A DNA stretch of 64,000 bases. Origin: Spartobacteria bacterium. Its GTDB lineage: Bacteria; Verrucomicrobiota; Verrucomicrobiia; Chthoniobacterales; UBA10450. Both the position numbers and the translations under genes were made by a program. Shown one piece after another: positions 42,942 through 50,718 of the stretch. The DNA is taken from contig PLCN01000002.1 of the NCBI GenBank assembly GCA_003134785.1, forward strand, positions 248,219 to 312,218, in the 5' to 3' direction. A model generated the notes under the pieces. It was not told the origin of the DNA. It ran no database searches and was given only the letters and a program-made list of their open reading frames with translations. The number at the start of each line of letters is the position of its first letter. The stretch's first letter is position 1.

Positions 42942-43118
42942 GTCATCCCGAGCCGCGCAGACGGCGAGGGACCTCACAACTGCAATGTCGACTAGCTTGC
43001 GCATGTCCAACGCCGCACGCGCAAACAGTGTGCCCTTGGCGCAAGCCAATCGGCATTGTGACTGTGAGGTCAGCGCTCCTCCCATGGTCGCGGTCCCGTC
43101 TGCGCGACTCGGGATGAC
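42942..43118. repeat. Intergenic inverted-repeat element (family A, copy 5)
   Basis: GTCATCCCGAGCCGCGCAGA opens it and TCTGCGCGACTCGGGATGAC closes it. The right arm has the 22-bp insert also seen, inverted, in copy 3. It also contains an inner GCTTGCGC/GGCGCAAGC pair like copy 2. It fills most of the 303-bp divergent gap between the S9 peptidase and SRPBCC genes. Confidence 0.9.
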
Positions 43119-43176
43119 AAGCAAGGATCGGAGTTTTCGCTCGTCGCGGACGGGTTCCACCTGCCAACCTCCCGGC

Positions 43177-43692
43177 ATGAAGATTCTTTTTCGCATCCTC
43201 ATCATTTTGGTTCTGCTCGGCGTGGCCGCTTACCTGGTGGGCTACTCGATCCCGGCGCGTCAGACTCACACGCGCACGATCACGCTCAAGCAAACGCCGG
43301 AGGCTGTCTTCGCGCTGCTGACCGATCTGCCGAATTTCCCGAAGTGGAATCCCAATATGGTGAAGATCGAAATGCTTCCACCGGTCGATGGCAAGGAAGC
43401 GACGCGCCAGACCTTCAAGGACAACATGCAGATGACCATCATCACCAGCGAGAGCACGCCACCGAAACATCTTGTCCGCTCCATGGGCGATGTTGGCGGA
43501 CCGTTCGAAGGCTCCTGGACCTATGATATTTCTCCGACGGCCGATGGTTCCCAAGTTGTCCTGACCGAGCAATCGGAAATGAAGAATCCGTTCTTCCGCC
43601 TCATGGTCAAAATCTTTGGCCCGACGAAATACATGGACGAACACCTCCAAGGAATGGCGAAGAACTTCGGCGAGACGGCCGTCATCCAGTAG
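43177..43692 (+). CDS. SRPBCC-family protein with N-terminal membrane anchor
   Basis: The ATG at 43177 gives 171 residues. One hydrophobic helix ('FRILIILVLLGVAAYLVGY') is followed by a START/polyketide-cyclase-like domain: 'TITLKQTPEAVFALLTDLPN', 'FPKWNPNMVKIEML', 'GGPFEGSWTYDISP' and the C-terminal helix 'FGPTKYMDEHLQGMAKNFGE'. Such domains bind hydrophobic ligands; this one is probably attached to the inner membrane facing the periplasm. The upstream in-frame stretch is only translated repeat DNA. The amidohydrolase gene follows after 14 bp. Confidence 0.85.
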   Translation: MKILFRILIILVLLGVAAYLVGYSIPARQTHTRTITLKQTPEAVFALLTDLPNFPKWNPNMVKIEMLPPVDGKEATRQTFKDNMQMTIITSESTPPKHLVRSMGDVGGPFEGSWTYDISPTADGSQVVLTEQSEMKNPFFRLMVKIFGPTKYMDEHLQGMAKNFGETAVIQ

Positions 43693-43706
43693 CGCCGGGC
43701 GGGACC

Positions 43707-45125
43707 ATGAAAACGCGGCTTCTCTTCTTCGTTCTCGCGAGTGTTGCAGCGACTTCTCTTGACGCGATTCCAGACGGCGACGGCAAAATCGCGCTGGTCA
43801 ACGGCACGCTGATCAATCCGGGCACGGCGAAGGTCATGCCGAATGCGCTCGTCCTCATCGAGGGCGATCACGTCAGCATTGTGGGAGATCAGACCACGGA
43901 TTTCCCGAGGAAGGGCGCGCGGATCGTCGATTGCAAAGGCAAGTTCATCCTGCCGGGTTACATCGACACGCACGTCCATTTCTTTCAATCCGGCGGGCTT
44001 TTCACGCGGCCGGACGCGGTCGACCTAACGAGTGTCCGATCCTACAAAGATGAAATCGCACTGATCAAAAAGAATCTGCCCGACACCTTCCGCCGTTACC
44101 TGCGTTGCGGCATCACCAGCGTTGTCGATATCGGCGGGCCGATGTGGAATTTCGAGATGCGCAAGATCGCGAACTCGACGGCGAAGGCGCCGCGCGTTGC
44201 GGTGGCTGGGCCGTTGATTTCCAGCGTCTCCCGGCCACAACTCGATCTCGGCGATCCACCGATCGTCAAGATCGACACGCCCGAGCAAGGCCGGGAGCTG
44301 GTGCGTAAATTGGCCGCGCAGAACCCCGATTACATCAAGATCTGGTACATCGTGAACGCCGAGAACCCGGTCGAAAAATTCCGGCCGATCGTTCATGCCG
44401 TCATTGAAGAGAGTCACACGCGCAAACTGCGCGTCGCGGTGCACGCGACCGAGCTGGAGGCCGCGCGGACCGCCGTCGAGGAGGGCGCCGACCTTCTTGT
44501 GCACAGCGTGACCGACAAGCTGGTGGATGAAGCATTCGTTAGGCTGTTGAAAGAGAGAGGCACAATTTTGTGTCCGACGCTCGTGGTTTTCGAGCGCTAC
44601 GGCCGCACTTTCGCAGGCAAGCTGAATCTAACGCCGGAAGAAAAAGCCTGGGGCAATCCCGAGGTGATTGCGTCACTCGACGTGACGAAGCTGCCGCCGG
44701 ACAAAGTCCCCGAGCGCATCAAGAGCGCGCTCGCGAATCCCGAGTCTGTTCTTGATCGCATCCAGAAGACTTATGACATCGCCCTGAAGAATTTGAAGAC
44801 GCTCGAGGATGCAGGCATCACTATCGCGGCTGGGACCGACGCCGGGAACATCGGCACCATTCACGGACCGGCGCTGTTCCGTGAATTTCAGTTGATGAAG
44901 GAAGCCGGCTTAACTCCGATGCAGATCCTTCAGTGCGCGACCGCCAACGCCGCCAAAACTTTCGGCGGCGATACCGGCTCCAAGATCGGCACGATCGCTC
45001 CCGGCAATTTCGCCGACCTTGTCATCTTGAAATCGAATCCGGTCGATGACATAGCCCACGCCTCCGACATCGAGAGTGTGATGAAGAACGGCGTTCTCTA
45101 TCCGTCTGACACACTCATAAAGTAG
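43707..45125 (+). CDS. Secreted amidohydrolase family protein
   Basis: The 472 residues have a signal peptide ('MKTRLLFFVLASVAATSLDA') and an imidazolonepropionase/prolidase-like amidohydrolase barrel. Metal-site residues lie in 'GYIDTHVHFF' (H-x-H), 'NPDYIKIWYI' (possible carboxylated Lys), 'RVAVHATELEAA' and 'DLLVHSVTDK' (His), and 'TIAAGTDAGNIGT' (Asp). The composite domain closes the chain ('TIAPGNFADLVILKSNP'). Relatives include Xaa-Pro dipeptidases and other exported hydrolases; the substrate cannot be named. It follows the SRPBCC gene closely, and its stop overlaps the next start. Confidence 0.9.
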   Translation: MKTRLLFFVLASVAATSLDAIPDGDGKIALVNGTLINPGTAKVMPNALVLIEGDHVSIVGDQTTDFPRKGARIVDCKGKFILPGYIDTHVHFFQSGGLFTRPDAVDLTSVRSYKDEIALIKKNLPDTFRRYLRCGITSVVDIGGPMWNFEMRKIANSTAKAPRVAVAGPLISSVSRPQLDLGDPPIVKIDTPEQGRELVRKLAAQNPDYIKIWYIVNAENPVEKFRPIVHAVIEESHTRKLRVAVHATELEAARTAVEEGADLLVHSVTDKLVDEAFVRLLKERGTILCPTLVVFERYGRTFAGKLNLTPEEKAWGNPEVIASLDVTKLPPDKVPERIKSALANPESVLDRIQKTYDIALKNLKTLEDAGITIAAGTDAGNIGTIHGPALFREFQLMKEAGLTPMQILQCATANAAKTFGGDTGSKIGTIAPGNFADLVILKSNPVDDIAHASDIESVMKNGVLYPSDTLIK

Positions 45126-45454
45126 TGCCCGCCATTTCTAATCTCAAAGCGATCGCCGTTGTGCTGACCAGCTTACTAGCCTTGCTCGCTCTCAACGTCC
45201 GCGCGGGCGACAAGAAGGTCGATGTTTCAAAGATCCACGGACGCATCCAGTTCGTGAAAAGTTTTCCCGACTACAAGGTGCAGGCGGTAAACAGTTTTCC
45301 AGATCTGCGAGTGGAGATCGTCAAGGGCTTTCCGGATTCCCCAGGGAAATGGGAGATCGTCAATTCCTTCCCCGATTACAAAATCGAGATGGTCGATTCG
45401 TTTCCGGATTTCACGGTGGAATTTGTGAACAGCTTCCCCGGGCCCGCGAAGTAG
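45125..45454 (+). CDS. Small secreted repeat protein ('FPD' 11-residue repeats)
   Basis: Starting at a GTG that overlaps the amidohydrolase stop (TAGTG), the 109 residues have a signal peptide ('VVLTSLLALLALNVRAG') and then six near-identical units of 11 residues (one of 13): 'IQFVKSFPDYK', 'VQAVNSFPDLR', 'VEIVKGFPDSPGK', 'WEIVNSFPDYK', 'IEMVDSFPDFT', 'VEFVNSFPG'. Alternating hydrophobic residues plus a turn per unit suggest a small beta-solenoid or stacked-strand structure. I do not know its function. Translational coupling suggests it works with the exported amidohydrolase. Confidence 0.75.
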   Translation: MPAISNLKAIAVVLTSLLALLALNVRAGDKKVDVSKIHGRIQFVKSFPDYKVQAVNSFPDLRVEIVKGFPDSPGKWEIVNSFPDYKIEMVDSFPDFTVEFVNSFPGPAK

Positions 45455-45460
45455 CTCGGT

Positions 45461-46000
45461 TTAGCCGGCTCCGAAAAGGGAAAAGAACCAGCCATAGATC
45501 GCGCGAGCGAGTGCGGGCCAGTCTGCGAAGATGATGTAGCTAATCAGGGCGAGAGGCCCGTTGGCCATCTTGTAGAGCGTTCCTTGATAGAACGCGCCTG
45601 CGATGACCGAAGCGACCAGGCTTGAGAGAAAGCCAACAAGCTGGAGCACGACGGTGAGCCCAGTGGTTGCGCCCGCGAGGAAACTGCCGACGACTAGAGC
45701 AGCAAAGGCCGACCAGCCCGCCGCCAAAAACGCGCTGAGGCCGAGATTCGTGAAAACATAAGCGGAGGAAGGCGGGTCGGATTCGATGCGAAACATTCGT
45801 TGCAGCAGGGTCAGCAGCCACCAGGTGCCAGCGAGGATCACCCAGAAAAACGCGTAGCCTTTCGCTAGACGAAGAACGACCACCAGCTTACCCGCCGGCC
45901 AAAGCGACAAACCCGCGACCGCCAGGAAGACGACGAGGAGAAGCGCAGCGGCCGTATATTCCCAAAGTGTTTTTTGGTCGTCTCGCGGAAGCCGGATCAT
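45461..46000 (-). CDS. Hypothetical inner-membrane protein
   Basis: The 179 residues hold four or five hydrophobic helices ('YTAAALLLVVFLAVAGLSLW', 'FFWVILAGTWWLLTLL', 'LGLSAFLAAGWSAFAALVVG', 'VVLQLVGFLSSLVASVIAGA' and 'LALISYIIFADWPALARAIY'). No motif or family was recognised. It is convergent with the FPD-repeat gene (7 bp apart) and divergent from the lipoprotein gene at 46137. Confidence 0.6.
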   Translation of the reverse strand: MIRLPRDDQKTLWEYTAAALLLVVFLAVAGLSLWPAGKLVVVLRLAKGYAFFWVILAGTWWLLTLLQRMFRIESDPPSSAYVFTNLGLSAFLAAGWSAFAALVVGSFLAGATTGLTVVLQLVGFLSSLVASVIAGAFYQGTLYKMANGPLALISYIIFADWPALARAIYGWFFSLFGAG

Positions 46001-46136
46001 TGGTTTTGCTTCCTATCCGATAGGCGGCGGAATGAAAAGCTTTAGTCCTTGCGGCAGAGAAGCGCTCGACAGCCGCGCGAACGACCGAATAAAGTCAGCT
46101 CTCAGCGCGACGTAGCGAGCTCAAATCGAAATCACC

Positions 46137-46673
46137 ATGAAAACATTGAGGATAGTGAAAGGACTGACGTTGGCCCTCGCGATCGGATTGGCGGGATGCG
46201 GGTTGGGGAAGAATAAGAAGGCGGCTGAAGCGGAGGTGGACCGGTTCCACCAACATTGGAATGCGAGCGAGTTCCAGGCGGTCTTCGACGAGGCCCATCT
46301 GCAATTTCGCGCCGCCCAATCGGCCGAGACGATGATCACAACGATGCAGACGTTGAAGAAAAATTACGGGGACCTGAAAAGCAGCAAGAGGCGTGGCTTC
46401 GGATTCACTTCCAACGAAGGAGCCACCGACATCAAGTTGAGCTATGACTCCGCCTTTGAGGATGGCGCGGCCGTCGAGACCTTTCTTTTTCGAATGACGG
46501 GGGGGAAGGCGCTTCTGGTGAGCTACGATATCGTGACGCCGGAAACGGCCGCGCGGCAGGAAGCAGAAACGAAGCAGCTCACTGAGGCCAAACGCAAGGC
46601 TCGGGAAGAGGAACGCAAAGCGACGCGGGACGCTGAGAAAAAAGCGCGGGAGACGGACAAGTCCAAGCCGTGA
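46137..46673 (+). CDS. Lipoprotein, NTF2-like (DUF4019/DUF3887-like) with charged tail
   Basis: The 178 residues start with a lipoprotein signal ('LALAIGLAGCGLGKNKK', lipobox L-A-G-C). The middle part ('VDRFHQHWNASEFQAVFDEA' to 'LLVSYDIVTPE') has the helix-then-sheet pattern of small NTF2-like domains. The last 40 residues are almost wholly Glu, Lys, Arg and Ala ('AKRKAREEERKATRDAEKKA'), a helical or coiled-coil tail that could contact the wall or a partner. The domain name is tentative. Confidence 0.65.
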   Translation: MKTLRIVKGLTLALAIGLAGCGLGKNKKAAEAEVDRFHQHWNASEFQAVFDEAHLQFRAAQSAETMITTMQTLKKNYGDLKSSKRRGFGFTSNEGATDIKLSYDSAFEDGAAVETFLFRMTGGKALLVSYDIVTPETAARQEAETKQLTEAKRKAREEERKATRDAEKKARETDKSKP

Positions 46674-46736
46674 TCCTGGGGCCGGGATCAGATTCGATTT
46701 CTTGCGCGCGTTTGGCGGAACTAAGCGGTCGAGATA

Positions 46737-47261
46737 CTACAGTGCCTTCCGCACAACGCGCCGGACTGCTTCTGTCACCGCGCCGTAGACGAAATGGGAC
46801 GCGAGGGCGTAGACATGCGTGGAAAGAGGAATCTTGGTGGGCGATTTGGTAAGACCCAGCGCGGGTAACGAGGCTTCATCCGCGAGCGCCCAGACGGCGG
46901 TGCCAAAGGCCAGCCCTTCGCCCGCCGTCACGAGGGGCGTGACTTCCGCCATCGCTCCGTAGATCGCCCCTGATGTTGCGCCCATCGCATAATGCACCGC
47001 TTCACCAGCCACCTTCTGTTTCCTCTTCTGGACCTTGTGCCCAAACATTTGGGTGGAAATCGCATCGGCGACTTTCACCGTGGTGGGTTTGGCTTTCCGT
47101 TTCGTCTGTGCGTCGCCTTCCGATTCTTGCAGCTTCCGGCCCACCTTAGTCCACAAAGCTTGAAATTGCTCCATGACCAACGACGCGAACAGCCCGCCCG
47201 CTACGCCGGCAACGAGCCCTTTCAAGAAATCTGCATCATTGGTCTCGTGGCGCCGAAGCAT
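46737..47261 (-). CDS. DUF1440 (YagU-like) membrane protein
   Basis: The 174 residues match the YagU family. An N-terminal helix with glycines ('FLKGLVAGVAGGLFASLVME') is followed by a charged loop ('KRKAKPTTVKVADAIS') and two more hydrophobic segments ('AVHYAMGATSGAIYGAMAEV', 'GLAFGTAVWALADEASLPAL'), ending '...LASHFVYGAVTEAVRRVV'. E. coli YagU is an inner-membrane protein linked to acid tolerance; the mechanism is unknown. It is convergent with the 46137 gene and divergent from the next. Confidence 0.8.
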   Translation of the reverse strand: MLRRHETNDADFLKGLVAGVAGGLFASLVMEQFQALWTKVGRKLQESEGDAQTKRKAKPTTVKVADAISTQMFGHKVQKRKQKVAGEAVHYAMGATSGAIYGAMAEVTPLVTAGEGLAFGTAVWALADEASLPALGLTKSPTKIPLSTHVYALASHFVYGAVTEAVRRVVRKAL

Positions 47262-47392
47262 GATCGTCTTCCTTACTGATTAAATACGACGCGAATTCTG
47301 CCTGACAAGTGACGAGATCTACGGCGACATGCCTGCTTACTGGAACTCAGCGCTTCGGAATGCAGGCTTGTCTCGCCGGAAAGCTTGGTGAG

Positions 47393-48109
47393 ATGTTGAG
47401 AGCGATGAGACCTGTTCTTGGCGCGGTGGTTCTGACGTTCGCTCTCGCTCCGCTCCCGTCCGCGCAGGATCAAGGCGCGCCGCCGATGCAAACGTGGGAG
47501 GACGAAATTGCGAAGGGTTTCGTGCCATATCGTCAGTTGACGGTCGAGGATTTCCAAATCGACGACCAGGCCCATCTCGAATCGGGTTACTGGCTGAAAG
47601 CATTCATGCACCCGCATTGGCGGTATGTGCTGAAGCCATATGGCTATTGGGTCTATGCTTACGTCGACCAATGGATGGTCTTTTCCGGCCTGGATAAGAA
47701 CGAGTCCTCTCGCAAAAGTAAGTTTCGGGAGATGAAACGCTCGCTCCCTTTCGCGCAAGCGTATCTGGACATTTATGAAATTCACGCGCGCCAACTCGCG
47801 GCCCTGAAAACGGGCGAACTTCCGCAAGGACGCGGAGCAACGCCGGAGGAAGCCAAGGCTGTCCTCCAACAGAATCTGGACGCCTTTCTCAAGGAAAAAT
47901 ATCAGCCGGTCCTCACTGAAACGGAGGCGTTCGTCAAAGCGACCAACCACGGCGCGAACCAAAAGAAAGTTCTGGAGTTAGCGAAGGAAATCAAAAAACG
48001 GTTGGACGCGATTCCCTCTCCGGCACAGCGGCCTAACGATTCAACGCCGAGTGCAAGTCCGGCTTCGAGCGCGTCGCCCAATCCAAGTGCGACGCCTCCT
48101 CCCACATAA
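47393..48109 (+). CDS. Secreted hypothetical protein with Pro/Ser-rich C-terminus
   Basis: The ATG at 47393 ('MLRAMRPVLGAVVLTFALAP') gives 238 residues with a signal peptide; 47405 is an alternative start, and the longer frame from 47309 has no support. The mature part is rich in Trp and Tyr ('HPHWRYVLKPYGYWVYAYVD'), with helical segments later ('VLQQNLDAFLKEKYQPVLTE'), and ends in a low-complexity Ser/Pro tail. I do not recognise it. Confidence 0.6.
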   Translation: MLRAMRPVLGAVVLTFALAPLPSAQDQGAPPMQTWEDEIAKGFVPYRQLTVEDFQIDDQAHLESGYWLKAFMHPHWRYVLKPYGYWVYAYVDQWMVFSGLDKNESSRKSKFREMKRSLPFAQAYLDIYEIHARQLAALKTGELPQGRGATPEEAKAVLQQNLDAFLKEKYQPVLTETEAFVKATNHGANQKKVLELAKEIKKRLDAIPSPAQRPNDSTPSASPASSASPNPSATPPPT

Positions 48110-48173
48110 AACAAACCGGCGACTGACGCAGTGGAGCGTCAGTCAACTCGAACGCATTCGCGATTCGACAGAA

Positions 48174-48341
48174 TCAGTAATTACTGAGAGGCGACTGCGA
48201 GACATGGCTGGAGGGATCCGGCGAGTTCGGTGCGGGACCGTGGCTGGCCTTATAATCTTCATCGGAGATCAGCGGCTGGTCGGCGCACGCCCCGAGGAAA
48301 AGCGCGAGCACTAAAACGATAAGGGCGAACGGAGTCTTCAT
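48174..48341 (-). CDS. Small lipoprotein (55 residues)
   Basis: A complete short gene on the minus strand: ATG at 48341 with AGGAA 6 bases upstream, a lipoprotein signal of 18 residues ending 'LALFLGAC' (Cys19), and a 37-residue polar mature part ('ADQPLISDEDYKASHGPAP' and a Ser/Pro-rich end). It resembles small orphan lipoproteins of entericidin size, without sequence match. It fills most of the 375-bp gap between the 47393 and 48485 genes. Confidence 0.6.
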   Translation of the reverse strand: MKTPFALIVLVLALFLGACADQPLISDEDYKASHGPAPNSPDPSSHVSQSPLSNY

Positions 48342-48484
48342 GCGTGGTTCCTACATTTCCGCAGAATCAGCCCAAATCGCAAGTGACAAACTGCGGCGGA
48401 GCGAGATTAAACAGTGGCCTGAGAATGTGGGAGGGGCCTTCAAATTGGTTGCGAGCGTCGGGATGCGGATGAAGTTCCAGCATC

Positions 48485-49351
48485 ATGACAACTTCCCCAA
48501 CACAGTACGCGCATCCCGAGGCGCTGGTGGACGCGGAATGGCTCGAAAAACATCTCAATGACGACGGGATCCGCATCATTGAATCAAACGAGGACATCCT
48601 GCTTTACGACACCGGCCATATTCCAGGGGCGGTCCACATCGATTGGCGCAGCGATCTGCAAGATCAAGTGATCCGCGATTATATCGCACCGGAAAAATTC
48701 TCAGAGCTGTGCAGTCGCAATGGCATCTCGCCGGAGACGACCTGTATTTTCTACGGCGATAAGGCGAACTGGTGGGCGTGCTACGCGCTCTGGGCGTTTC
48801 GGTTGTTTGGGCATGAAAAAGTGAAGATCCTCAACGGCGGCCGCGATAAATGGAAAACGGATGGCCGCCCGGTAACCCGGGAAGTTCCCAAATTTCCGCA
48901 AACGAATTACCCGGTGCCGAAGAAACGGCTCGATAAAGAAATCCGCGCCTTTGCCGATGAAGCGCTCGCGCAGAGCAAGGCCGGCCAGCCGCTCATCGAT
49001 GTGCGCTCGCCGGGAGAATTCAAAGGCGAGATCACCCACATGGCCGAGTATCCGCAGGAAGGCGTTTTGCGCGGCGGCCATATTCCCGGCGCGAAAAGCG
49101 TTCCGTGGAAAACGGCGGCGAACGACGACAGCACGTTCAAGCCGCCGAGCGAGCTGGCGAAAATTTATCTCGAACAATGCGGTCTCAAGCCTGGCACGGA
49201 CACGGTGGTCTATTGCCGCATCGGCGAACGATCGAGCCACACCTGGTTCGTGCTCACGTATCTGCTCGGCCTCGACAACGTGCGGAACTACGATGGTTCC
49301 TGGACGGAGTGGGGCAACAAGGTGGGAGCGCCGATCGAGAAGAGCGCATAA
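48485..49351 (+). CDS. Sulfurtransferase with two rhodanese domains
   Basis: The 288 residues have an inactive N-terminal rhodanese domain (about 5-130) and a catalytic C-terminal one (about 150-285) with the persulfide Cys in '[17 protein letters not shown]'. The loop C-R-I-G-E-R-S is the form seen in thiosulfate/3-mercaptopyruvate sulfurtransferases of actinobacterial and proteobacterial type. The enzyme carries sulfane sulfur from thiosulfate or mercaptopyruvate to an acceptor thiol in the cytoplasm. The acceptor may be the SufE protein encoded 82 bp downstream on the same strand. Confidence 0.93.
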   Translation: MTTSPTQYAHPEALVDAEWLEKHLNDDGIRIIESNEDILLYDTGHIPGAVHIDWRSDLQDQVIRDYIAPEKFSELCSRNGISPETTCIFYGDKANWWACYALWAFRLFGHEKVKILNGGRDKWKTDGRPVTREVPKFPQTNYPVPKKRLDKEIRAFADEALAQSKAGQPLIDVRSPGEFKGEITHMAEYPQEGVLRGGHIPGAKSVPWKTAANDDSTFKPPSELAKIYLEQCGLKPGTDTVVYCRIGERSSHTWFVLTYLLGLDNVRNYDGSWTEWGNKVGAPIEKSA

Positions 49352-49433
49352 CCTGCACTCCTGCTCTTGATCCAGTCGATCCATCGTTACGAGATCAGGA
49401 GTAAGATCACGATCAGGAGCCGGAGGTGATCAG

Positions 49434-49889
49434 ATGTACCCGCCGAAATTAGAAGCGATCATCAACTTGTTTGAATCGTTGCCGGAAATTGAGCGGCGCG
49501 AGACGCTCGTTTCCTACGCCGACAACGCGAAGAAACAGGAGCCGCGTCCAGGCGAGATATTTAATCTAGAGGATGTCCGCAAAGATGAGGAGTGCGCCGA
49601 TACGGTGGGCGTTTATCTCCAGGTCGATGATGAAGGCAAAGCGCATTTTCGCATGACGCTCGGGCCCGAAGTGCAAACGCTGACTCGGGCGATGACCGCG
49701 ATCCTTTGCAAAGGCTTGGATGGCCGCACACCGCAGGAAGTTCTGGAATTGCCGAGCGATTTTGTCACGCGCATTGTCGGCGCCGAATTGGTGCGCGTGC
49801 GGAGCCAGACGATTTACTACGTGCTAACGCGGATCAAAGGCATCTGCAAAGTTTATCTCGACCGGCAGCGGATGGCGGAAGTCGCATAG
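49434..49889 (+). CDS. SufE-like sulfur acceptor protein
   Basis: The 151 residues match the SufE fold: 'IINLFESLPEIERRETLVSY' at the start, the loop with acceptor Cys54 in 'RKDEECADTVGVYLQV', and 'MTAILCKGLDGRTPQEVLEL' followed by 'PSDFV'. SufE takes persulfide sulfur and passes it to SufBCD for Fe-S assembly. A very strong ribosome site (GGAGGTGATC) lies 6 bases before the ATG. No suf operon is in the window; the neighbour is a rhodanese, so a rhodanese-to-SufE relay is plausible. Confidence 0.88.
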   Translation: MYPPKLEAIINLFESLPEIERRETLVSYADNAKKQEPRPGEIFNLEDVRKDEECADTVGVYLQVDDEGKAHFRMTLGPEVQTLTRAMTAILCKGLDGRTPQEVLELPSDFVTRIVGAELVRVRSQTIYYVLTRIKGICKVYLDRQRMAEVA

Positions 49890-50019
49890 CTACTACCGGT
49901 TGCTTCCGCGCCGAAACGGACGATAGTAGCCGCGGTCATCTTCCGCTCCTTCGCTCAACCTCGAAGCCGTTCGGCTGCTGATAAGGAGAAAGTCAACCTG
50001 ACCAGGTCCGTTCACATTT

Positions 50020-50289
50020 ATGCATCCCACCCTTCTGAAAAGCGCCTTGATTGTCATCCCCAATGAGCAGCTCTTGGTCAATATCGTCCGGCAGCGTGTG
50101 CGGCAATTGATCCGGGGACATCGCCCATTGATCCTGACCACCCCGGGAATGGGGTTTTGTGATGTGGCTTTAAGCGAGATCGTCGCAAAGAAATTAAGCT
50201 ATGAAGTCTCGCCGGGGATTAAGCCGGATGCTTCCTTCGCCCCCATCGTCAACTTTCCCAACTCCGCACCCGAGAAGAAAGCAGCCTAG
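50020..50289 (+). CDS. rpoZ: RNA polymerase omega subunit
   Basis: The 89 residues fit the omega form of Verrucomicrobia and Planctomycetes: 'IPNEQLLVNIVRQRVRQLIR' followed by 'GHRPLI', then 'MGFCDVALSEIVAKKLSYEV', which replaces the enterobacterial 'DIALREIAEG' segment. Omega helps beta-prime fold and assemble into the core enzyme. The assignment rests on this pattern and the length. It is followed after 8 bp by an unknown 110-residue gene, which is probably co-transcribed. Confidence 0.8.
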   Translation: MHPTLLKSALIVIPNEQLLVNIVRQRVRQLIRGHRPLILTTPGMGFCDVALSEIVAKKLSYEVSPGIKPDASFAPIVNFPNSAPEKKAA

Positions 50290-50297
50290 GTCACATC

Positions 50298-50630
50298 ATG
50301 AGTAACAATTCAGGTTTCACCCGCCGCACTCCAGACATCATGACGGAAGAGCTTTGCGCGCTTCTTTCGCAGAAGGTTTCGTACGAATTCAAGCCGCTCT
50401 ACGATTTGGTCTACGCAAATCTCCACGCGCGCAACGCCGCCAGTGGTGGCGACGAAATGCTTCGGCTCCGCGCCTACGAGAAACTCCAAAATCTCGTCCA
50501 CGACGGCATGGTCACCAAGACCGCGAAGAAATATCGGGGCCGTCCGGCAGCGCTCTTGATTGTCAGTTCGCGCCTCGAAGAATGGCGCGTCGCGGCGAAC
50601 AAGCGGACCGCGGCCCTGGCCGCGGGTTAG
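50298..50630 (+). CDS. Conserved hypothetical protein downstream of rpoZ
   Basis: The 110 residues are mostly helical and basic ('MTEELCALLSQKVSYEFKPL', 'EMLRLRAYEKLQNLVHDGMV', 'KTAKKYRGRPAALLIV'). The shape (helices, then a short basic hairpin) suggests a nucleic-acid or ribosome partner. I do not recognise the family. It is closely linked to rpoZ (8 bp) and 88 bp upstream of carB. Confidence 0.65.
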   Translation: MSNNSGFTRRTPDIMTEELCALLSQKVSYEFKPLYDLVYANLHARNAASGGDEMLRLRAYEKLQNLVHDGMVTKTAKKYRGRPAALLIVSSRLEEWRVAANKRTAALAAG

Positions 50631-50718
50631 TCGCGTTCTTTCGTCGGTAGAGATGCGCGGGAAGCGCGCGTTTAACTCGTGATCTTCGCGTGATTTCGTC
50701 TATCGTCCGCTCGCTCCA

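Noticed and set aside
42892-43176. Upstream in-frame extension of the SRPBCC gene
   Set aside because: This part is only a family A repeat read as protein; the gene starts at 43177 with its membrane helix.
47273-47962. 229-codon minus-strand frame opposite the 47393 gene
   Set aside because: Arg/His/Leu-rich shadow without motif; the plus strand has a signal peptide and protein-like composition.
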